Assembly: GCA_012517025.1 (NCBI GenBank)
Contig: JAAYVT010000431.1
Span: forward strand, 1-5,420
Source: Phyllobacteriaceae bacterium
GTDB lineage: Bacteria; Pseudomonadota; Alphaproteobacteria; Rhizobiales; Ancalomicrobiaceae
Reading direction: 5' to 3'
Length of the DNA stretch: 5,420 nucleotides
Shown: piece after piece, positions 1-3,747 of the stretch
Position numbering within the stretch: position 1 is the stretch's first letter
Layout: each line of letters starts with the position of its first letter
The notes under the pieces: model-generated
Databases searched by the model: none
What the model was told of the DNA's origin: nothing
What the model saw: only the letters and a program-made list of their open reading frames with translations
Position numbers and translations under genes: made by a program

Positions 1-441
1 CATGGTGCCGCTGTCGACATAGGCGCCGAGGTTGACGAAGGAGGGCATCAGCACCACCGACGGCGCCACGTAGGCGGAGCGGCGGACGACGCAACCCGGC
101 ACCGCGCGGAAGCCGGCCTTGTCGAACTCGTGAGCACCCCAGCCGTCGAACTTCGAGGGCACCTTGTCCCACCAGGTGGCGGCGCCGGGGCCGCCTTTGA
201 TCACCGCCATCGGCGCGAGGCGGAAGGACAGCAGCACCGCCTTCTTCAGCCACTGGTTCACCACCCAGGCGCCGTCCTTCTTCTCGGCGACGCGCAGCTT
301 GCCCTTGTCGAGCAGATCGAGCGCGGCCTCGACCGCCTCACGGACCGCTCCCTTGGTGTTGGTGTCGATTTCGGCGCGGCGTTCGAAGGCGTCGTCGATG
401 GTCTTCTCGAGACCGGCGAGAACGGCGGGGGTGATCTGCAT
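1..441 (-). CDS. dapD: 2,3,4,5-tetrahydropyridine-2,6-dicarboxylate N-succinyltransferase, N-terminal part (3' end outside window)
   Basis: DapD transfers succinyl from succinyl-CoA to tetrahydrodipicolinate in the succinylase branch of the DAP/lysine pathway, in the cytoplasm. I translated this frame by hand: 147 codons are visible from an ATG at 439-441, and the frame stays open to the window edge, so roughly half of a protein usually near 280 residues is present. Residues 1-50 form the helical N-terminal domain. Family blocks follow: VNQWLKKAVLLSFRL (61-75), GGPG and WWDKVPSKF (83-98), GFRAVPG (110-116), and the start of the left-handed beta-helix, RRSAYVAPSVVLMPSFVNLGAYVDSGTM, at 120-147. 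The ATG places the helical domain where the family has it. The Shine-Dalgarno sequence is poor (only a GGA about 9 nt upstream). It follows the nucleotidase gene by 108 bp and a candidate promoter lies in that gap. Identity is secure; only the C-terminal half is unseen. Confidence 0.95.
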   Translation of the reverse strand, partial: MQITPAVLAGLEKTIDDAFERRAEIDTNTKGAVREAVEAALDLLDKGKLRVAEKKDGAWVVNQWLKKAVLLSFRLAPMAVIKGGPGAATWWDKVPSKFDGWGAHEFDKAGFRAVPGCVVRRSAYVAPSVVLMPSFVNLGAYVDSGTM

Positions 442-460
442 CGGCGTGTCCGTGGGTGAT

Positions 461-475
461 CCGACGGAAGGTCGG
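461..475 (-). other. 5-bp hairpin in the dapD leader
   Basis: CCGAC and GTCGG flank a 5-nt loop, so the dapD leader RNA could form a short stem about 20 nt before the start codon. Five base pairs are common by chance in sequence this rich in G and C. I see no known riboswitch architecture, and the leader is far too short for a lysine riboswitch. Confidence 0.15.
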
Positions 476-492
476 GTTTCGGTTCGGCGGCG

Positions 493-521
493 ACCATACC
501 GGCGGCGGCGGCGGGGATCAA
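493..521 (-). promoter_or_regulatory. Candidate sigma-70-type promoter for dapD
   Basis: On the minus strand a -35-like TTGATC (521-516) and a -10-like TATGGT (498-493) are separated by exactly 17 nt. Each hexamer matches the consensus at four of six positions. The spacer is mostly a GCC trinucleotide run. Transcription would start near 486, leaving a leader of about 45 nt before the dapD ATG. Context supports it: this is the longest gene-free stretch between the nucleotidase and dapD, and a small hairpin lies immediately upstream. It is only a consensus match read by eye, and GC-rich alphaproteobacterial promoters are poorly predicted this way. Confidence 0.4.
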
Positions 522-538
522 CGACCCCGTCCGGGTCG
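522..538 (-). terminator. Small hairpin after the nucleotidase gene, possible weak terminator
   Basis: A perfect 6-bp inverted repeat (CGACCC / GGGTCG) encloses a 5-nt loop, starting 11 nt downstream of the nucleotidase stop codon. On the transcribed strand it is followed by only two T residues and then GATCCCC, so it lacks the U-tract of an intrinsic terminator. Its position, between a gene end and a candidate promoter, fits a boundary between transcription units. Read-through into dapD is quite possible. Confidence 0.25.
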
Positions 539-549
539 CGCCGGTCCGG

Positions 550-1284
550 TCAGGGGGCGACGCGCTCGAGGAAGCGGGCGAGGTCGTCGGTCACCCAATG
601 GACGTGCGGGGCGTCGCGACCGTCGAACTCCCAGGTCTCCCGCACCACCTCCTCGGTGCCGCCCGGCACCACCAGGACGGTGGCCATGCCGAGAGCGTCG
701 GGCACCTCGAGATTGCGGGAGAGATCCTCGAACATCACCGCACGGGCCGGATCGATCTCCGCCCGGCCGAGGAACCGATCGTAGGTCTCGCGGTGGGGCT
801 TCGGCAGCAGTTCGGCGGCGACGATGTCGAAGACATCCTCGAAGTGGCGGGTGATGCCGAGGCGGTCGGCGACCTTCTCGGCGTGCGCGCGGGTGCCGTT
901 GGTCATGATGAAACGGCGGCCGGGCAGGCGCTCGATCGCCGCGCCGAGACGCGGATCGGGCGCCACCACCGAATGGTCGATGTCGTGGACGTATTCGAGG
1001 AAGCCGTCCGGCGAGACGCCGTGCTCGATCATCAGACCGCGCAGGGTGGTGCCGTAGCGGCGGTAGTAGTCCTTCTGGAGGCGGTGCGCCTCCTCCGGCG
1101 TCGATCCGAGCAGACGGGCGACGTAGTCGCGGATGCGCACGTCAACCTGGGCGAAGAGGTCCGTCTCCGCCGGATAGAGCGTGTTGTCGAGGTCGAAGAT
1201 CCACACGTCGACGACCGCGAAGCGAGCGTGCAACGCCGCTTCGTCGAGGCCGCCGCCGCGGGTGCGATTCGGACCGGCGATCAC
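550..1284 (-). CDS. HAD-family pyrimidine 5'-nucleotidase (Sdt1-like)
   Basis: This is a cytoplasmic HAD phosphatase of the pyrimidine 5'-nucleotidase subfamily, which dephosphorylates nucleotides such as UMP and CMP in its characterised members. All four HAD motifs are visible in the 244-residue product: motif I FDLDNTLYP with nucleophile D31 and acid/base D33; a helical C1-type cap at about 45-110; motif II MTNGT with T128; motif III K162 in LLPKPHRETY; motif IV FEDLSRNL with E186 and D187. I chose the GTG at 1282-1284 because it overlaps the argB stop as GTGA, a typical coupled junction, and gives about 27 residues before motif I, as relatives have. There is no clear Shine-Dalgarno sequence, so translation probably depends on reinitiation after ArgB. 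Other possible starts are TTG at 1231-1233 and GTG at 1204-1206. The frame also stays open far upstream through argB, which is not coding. The exact substrate is inferred from the subfamily. Confidence 0.9.
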   Translation of the reverse strand: MIAGPNRTRGGGLDEAALHARFAVVDVWIFDLDNTLYPAETDLFAQVDVRIRDYVARLLGSTPEEAHRLQKDYYRRYGTTLRGLMIEHGVSPDGFLEYVHDIDHSVVAPDPRLGAAIERLPGRRFIMTNGTRAHAEKVADRLGITRHFEDVFDIVAAELLPKPHRETYDRFLGRAEIDPARAVMFEDLSRNLEVPDALGMATVLVVPGGTEEVVRETWEFDGRDAPHVHWVTDDLARFLERVAP

Positions 1285-2183
1285 GGCGTGATCAGCGTGC
1301 CGGCGCCGTGCTCGGTGAAGAGCTCGAGCAGCACCGCGTGCGGCACTTTGCCGTTGAGGATGACCGCCGCCTCGACGCCGCGATCGAGCGCCTCGAAACA
1401 GGTCTCGACCTTGGGGATCATGCCGCCGGAGATGACGCCCTCGTCGATCAGGCGCTGCGCCTCGGCGCGCGACAGTTCTTTGATCAGCTTCTTGTCGGCG
1501 TCGAGCACGCCCGGCACGTCGGTGAGGAACAGCACCCGGGTCGCCTTCAGGGCACCCGCGATGGCGCCGGCGAAGGTGTCGGCGTTGACGTTGTAGGTCT
1601 CGCCGTCCTCGCCGGGGCACACCGGCGCCAAGACCGGGATGATCTCCGACTTCTTCAAGACCTCGAGCACCTCGGTGCGAACCTCCTTGGGCTCGCCGAC
1701 GAAGCCGAGATCGACCACCTTCTCGATGTTCGAATCCGGATCGACCACGGTGCGCTTCAACCGCTCGACCGTGACCATGTTGCCGTCCTTGCCGGTCAGC
1801 CCGATGGCGCGGCCGCCGGCCTCCTGGATGGTCTGGACGATTTCTTTGTTGATCGAGCCGGCGAGAACCATCTCGACGATCTCGACCGTCTTCTTGTCGG
1901 TGATGCGCATGCCGCCGGCGAACTCGGACTTGATGTCGAGCCGCTTCAGCATGGCGTTGATCTGCGGGCCGCCGCCGTGCACCACCACCGGATTGAGACC
2001 GGAGAGCTTCAGAAGCGTGATGTCCTCGGCGAAGGCCTTGCCGAGGGCCTCGTCGCCCATGGCGTGGCCGCCGAACTTCACGACGACGGTCTTGTCGTCG
2101 TAGCGCAGCATGTAGGGCAGCGCCTTGGAGAGCATTTCGGCTTCGGCGACCATCTCGGCTTCCGGCTTCGGCGTGGTGGACAT
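1281..2183 (-). CDS. argB: Acetylglutamate kinase
   Basis: ArgB phosphorylates N-acetyl-L-glutamate with ATP, the second step of arginine biosynthesis, in the cytoplasm. The 300-residue product is full length for the family. Visible blocks are VVVKFGGHAMG (33-43, with the phosphate-contacting K36), VVHGGGPQIN (67-76), GGMRITD (90-96, substrate-binding R93), GLTGKDG (128-134), NVNADTFAGAIAGAL (198-212), LTDVPGV (220-226) and GGMIPK with K258. An N-terminal helix (about 8-28) precedes the core, and the C-terminus carries LLELFTEHGAGTLI. Both are marks of hexameric, arginine-inhibited acetylglutamate kinases, so feedback inhibition is expected. The ATG at 2181-2183 is preferred over the adjacent GTG because GGGAG lies 6 nt before it. 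The gene begins 21 bp after engB and its stop overlaps the next gene's start, so it is an internal operon gene. Confidence 0.98.
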   Translation of the reverse strand: MSTTPKPEAEMVAEAEMLSKALPYMLRYDDKTVVVKFGGHAMGDEALGKAFAEDITLLKLSGLNPVVVHGGGPQINAMLKRLDIKSEFAGGMRITDKKTVEIVEMVLAGSINKEIVQTIQEAGGRAIGLTGKDGNMVTVERLKRTVVDPDSNIEKVVDLGFVGEPKEVRTEVLEVLKKSEIIPVLAPVCPGEDGETYNVNADTFAGAIAGALKATRVLFLTDVPGVLDADKKLIKELSRAEAQRLIDEGVISGGMIPKVETCFEALDRGVEAAVILNGKVPHAVLLELFTEHGAGTLITP

Positions 2184-2189
2184 CACGAT

Positions 2190-2194
2190 CTCCC
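2190..2194 (-). promoter_or_regulatory. Shine-Dalgarno sequence of argB
   Basis: GGGAG on the minus strand ends 6 nt before the ATG at 2181-2183 but only 3 nt before the adjoining GTG at 2184-2186. The spacing therefore decides for the ATG and a 300-residue ArgB. Confidence 0.7.
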
Positions 2195-2204
2195 GATGGC
2201 CGCC

Positions 2205-2939
2205 TCAGGCGGCGAAGAAGGCGATTTCGGATCTGAGCTCGTCCATCCCCCACCCCTTCTCGGACGAGGTGACGCGGATGATCGGGTGGGCGGCCGGGCG
2301 CTTGCGGATCGCGTCCGCCGTCGCCGCGACCATCGCCGCGATCGGCTTGCCGTCGACCTCGCGGGCGATCTTGTCGGCCTTGGTGAGGACGATCTGATAG
2401 CTGACCGCCGCCTTGTCGAGAAGGTCGAGCACGTCGGTGTCCACCTTCTTGAGACCGTGGCGGGCATCGATCAGCACGTAGACGCGACGCAGATTGGGCC
2501 GGCCGCGCAGGTAGTCGAAGACCAGCCGGGTCCAGTCCTCGACCTGGGACTTCGGCGCCTGGGCGAAGCCGTAGCCGGGCATGTCGACGATCGACAGCCC
2601 CATGTCGACGGCTTCGCGCGGGGCGCCCGAGGTCATCCGCTCCGTCTTCTTCGAGCGCTCGTTCAGCACGGCGGGGACGAAATAGTTGAGCTCCTGGGTG
2701 CGGCCCGGGGTGTTGGAGGTGCGGGCGAGGCCCTGCTGGTCGACGATCGCGTTGATCAGGCTCGACTTGCCGACGTTGGAACGGCCGGCGAAGGCGATCT
2801 CGGCGCCATCGACCGACGGCAGATCGGCGAGATCGGCCGCGCCCTTGGCGAAGGCCCAGGGGCGGGCGAAGAGCAGACGGGCCTTTTCGGCCGCTTCCGC
2901 GGCGCGCCGGACGTCGGCTTCGGTCTCGGTCTCGGTCAT
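2205..2939 (-). CDS. engB: Ribosome-biogenesis GTP-binding protein EngB (YihA/YsxC)
   Basis: EngB is a TRAFAC-class GTPase that acts in late assembly of the large ribosomal subunit and is essential in many bacteria. The 244-residue product shows G1 GRSNVGKSS (52-60), G2 within NTPGRTQ (76-82), G3 DMPGYG (119-124), G4 TKAD (186-189) and the G5 region TSSEKGWG (224-231). The stretch KRVYVLIDARHG-like block at 151-162 is also typical. Between NYF (85-87) and the G3 strand there is an extended, partly basic loop (about 88-114) that is much shorter in E. coli. The N-terminus begins with a Thr-Glu repeat encoded by a short hexamer repeat. The ATG at 2937-2939 overlaps the stop of the acetyltransferase as ATGA and follows a strong GGAAGGGAGG, so translation is probably coupled but also independently primed. 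A frame open upstream of this ATG into the neighbouring gene is not coding. argB follows after 21 bp. Confidence 0.97.
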   Translation of the reverse strand: MTETETEADVRRAAEAAEKARLLFARPWAFAKGAADLADLPSVDGAEIAFAGRSNVGKSSLINAIVDQQGLARTSNTPGRTQELNYFVPAVLNERSKKTERMTSGAPREAVDMGLSIVDMPGYGFAQAPKSQVEDWTRLVFDYLRGRPNLRRVYVLIDARHGLKKVDTDVLDLLDKAAVSYQIVLTKADKIAREVDGKPIAAMVAATADAIRKRPAAHPIIRVTSSEKGWGMDELRSEIAFFAA

Positions 2940-3598
2940 GCCGCCCTCCCTTCCGCCGCCCGCTCGAGCGCGGCGAGATCGGCGCCGCGAATCGCGTCGA
3001 GACCGGCGGTGATCTTCTCGATCGGCCAATCCCACCAGGCGATCGCCTCGAGCCGGGCGATCACCTCCGGCGCGTGGCGCATCCGGATCACGCGGGCCGG
3101 ATTGCCGCCGACCACCGCGTAGGGCGGCACGTCGGAGGCGACGACGGCGCGCGCCGCCACGATCGCTCCGTTCCCGATCTCCACCCCCGGCATGATCATC
3201 GCCTCGGTTCCGATCCACACGTCGTTGCCGACGACCGTGTCGCCCTTGAGGCCGGCGCGGATCGTCTCGAAGTCGAAGCCCTCCTCCCAGCCGCATCCGA
3301 AGATGCCGAAGGGGAAGGTCGAGAACCCGGTCATCGCGTGATTGCAGCCGTTCATCATGAAGCGGACGCCGGTGGCGATGGCGGTGAAGCGACCGATCAC
3401 CAGACGGTCGCCGAGGAAGTCGTAGTGGTGGAGGACGCAGTCGTCCAGGAAGCGTTCCGGCGCCTTCGGGTCGTCGTAGTAGGTGAACTCGCCGATCTCG
3501 ACGTTCGGCCGGTCGACCAGCGGCTTCAGGAAGACGACCCGGCGGTGGGCCGGCAGCGGATGGATCCGGGTGGGATCGGGGGCGGAGAGCGTGGGCAT
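2936..3598 (-). CDS. Vat/CatB-type xenobiotic acetyltransferase (left-handed beta-helix)
   Basis: The product belongs to the hexapeptide-repeat acyltransferases that include streptogramin A acetyltransferases (Vat) and CatB-type chloramphenicol acetyltransferases, cytoplasmic trimers using acetyl-CoA. The 220-residue length fits the family. Markers in order: an N-terminal DPTRIHPL (8-15) resembling the Vat N-terminus; FLKP (23-26); VEIGEFTYYDD (33-43); LHHY (56-59); the MNGCNHAM block (82-89) with the expected catalytic H87; TFPFGIFGCGWE (94-105); KGDTVVGNDVWIG (118-130); repeat coils through GGNPARVI (164-171); and WWDWP (188-192). I chose the ATG at 3596-3598, which matches the family N-terminus; a GTG at 3644-3646 would add 16 unmatched residues and overlap a hairpin. 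The Shine-Dalgarno sequence is weak (GAG, 6 nt away). The gene sits between yidC and engB, and its stop overlaps engB. The family also holds members with no known antibiotic substrate, so actual resistance is unproven. Confidence 0.92.
   Translation of the reverse strand: MPTLSAPDPTRIHPLPAHRRVVFLKPLVDRPNVEIGEFTYYDDPKAPERFLDDCVLHHYDFLGDRLVIGRFTAIATGVRFMMNGCNHAMTGFSTFPFGIFGCGWEEGFDFETIRAGLKGDTVVGNDVWIGTEAMIMPGVEIGNGAIVAARAVVASDVPPYAVVGGNPARVIRMRHAPEVIARLEAIAWWDWPIEKITAGLDAIRGADLAALERAAEGRAA
2945..2954 (-). promoter_or_regulatory. Strong Shine-Dalgarno sequence of engB inside the acetyltransferase gene
   Basis: The minus strand reads GGAAGGGAGG, ending 5 nt before the engB ATG. It sits in the last codons of the acetyltransferase gene (encoding E-G-R). 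It fixes the engB start at the ATGA overlap rather than at any start further upstream in the same open frame. Confidence 0.75.
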
Positions 3599-3624
3599 CG
3601 GGATCTCGGCGCGGGAGAAACGGG

Positions 3625-3656
3625 GGCGTCCGTGGAGGCGAGCCACCCGAGACGCC
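3625..3656 (-). other. Possible second hairpin in the acetyltransferase leader
   Basis: GGCGTC and GACGCC form a 6-bp outer stem, and GTGG and CCAC a 4-bp inner stem, separated by an asymmetric 1 x 4 internal loop and closing on a 7-nt loop. On the mRNA it ends 26 nt before the acetyltransferase ATG. It contains the alternative GTG start at 3644-3646, which would be partly paired. The structure is imperfect and could be coincidental in such GC-rich DNA. Confidence 0.25.
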
Positions 3657-3672
3657 GGTCCAATCGTCCGGC

Positions 3673-3706
3673 GGATCGCGGCGGGCCGGCGCCCGTTCCG
3701 CGATCC
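3673..3706 (-). terminator. Strong 34-nt hairpin between yidC and the acetyltransferase gene (terminator-like or processing element)
   Basis: A perfect 9-bp stem (GGATCGCGG / CCGCGATCC) continues, after a 2-nt bulge, into a perfect 5-bp stem (CGGGC / GCCCG) closed by a 4-nt loop. Of 34 nt, 28 are paired. On the mRNA it starts 42 nt after the yidC stop. The transcribed strand downstream reads GCCGGACGATTG, so there is no U-tract and it is not a classical intrinsic terminator. It may reduce read-through, protect the 3' end of yidC mRNA, or regulate the acetyltransferase. I see no promoter after it that would restart transcription, which argues against complete termination. The structure is seen directly; its role is inferred. 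Confidence 0.5.
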
Positions 3707-3712
3707 CTTCGC

Positions 3713-3724
3713 TCACGCGATCAT
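3713..3724 (-). other. Three-codon mini-ORF with a good Shine-Dalgarno sequence
   Basis: Just after yidC the minus strand carries GGGGAG (3734-3739), a 9-nt spacer, then ATG ATC GCG TGA, which would encode only Met-Ile-Ala. It ends 6 nt before the strong hairpin. Such an arrangement could let a ribosome influence the hairpin, but a chance occurrence is the simpler reading. Low confidence that it is translated. Confidence 0.15.
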
Positions 3725-3747
3725 CGCCGTCGTCTCCCCGTGTCCGA

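Noticed and set aside
500..512. CGG/GCC trinucleotide run.
   Set aside because: Only about four units, common in GC-rich intergenic DNA; it falls in the spacer of the candidate dapD promoter and I give it no separate meaning.
598..1596. Plus-strand open frame opposite the nucleotidase and part of argB.
   Set aside because: It is antisense to two recognised genes, has no recognisable domain, and crosses their boundary.
1285..2253. Minus-strand frame upstream of and continuous with the nucleotidase, which might suggest a long fused protein.
   Set aside because: This part is argB read in another frame and gives an Arg/Gly/Ala-rich nonsense sequence. HAD similarity begins only near 1210, just after the argB stop.
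2921..2938. Short tandem hexamer repeat (CGGTCT) at the start of engB, possibly a phase-variable tract.
   Set aside because: Fewer than three units, and a 6-bp change would keep the frame (it encodes Thr-Glu repeats), so it cannot switch the gene off.
1308..3122. A very long plus-strand open frame (about 600 codons) opposite argB and engB.
   Set aside because: It runs antisense across two clearly recognised genes, spans their junction, and its product is a low-complexity mix of Leu, Gly, Asp, His, Arg and Val with no domain. This is the usual shadow of codon bias in GC-rich DNA.
2940..3716. Minus-strand frame upstream of and continuous with engB, suggesting a much longer EngB.
   Set aside because: It overlaps the acetyltransferase in a different frame and its product is Arg/Pro-rich without similarity. 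The strong Shine-Dalgarno sequence at 2945-2954 places the EngB start at 2939.
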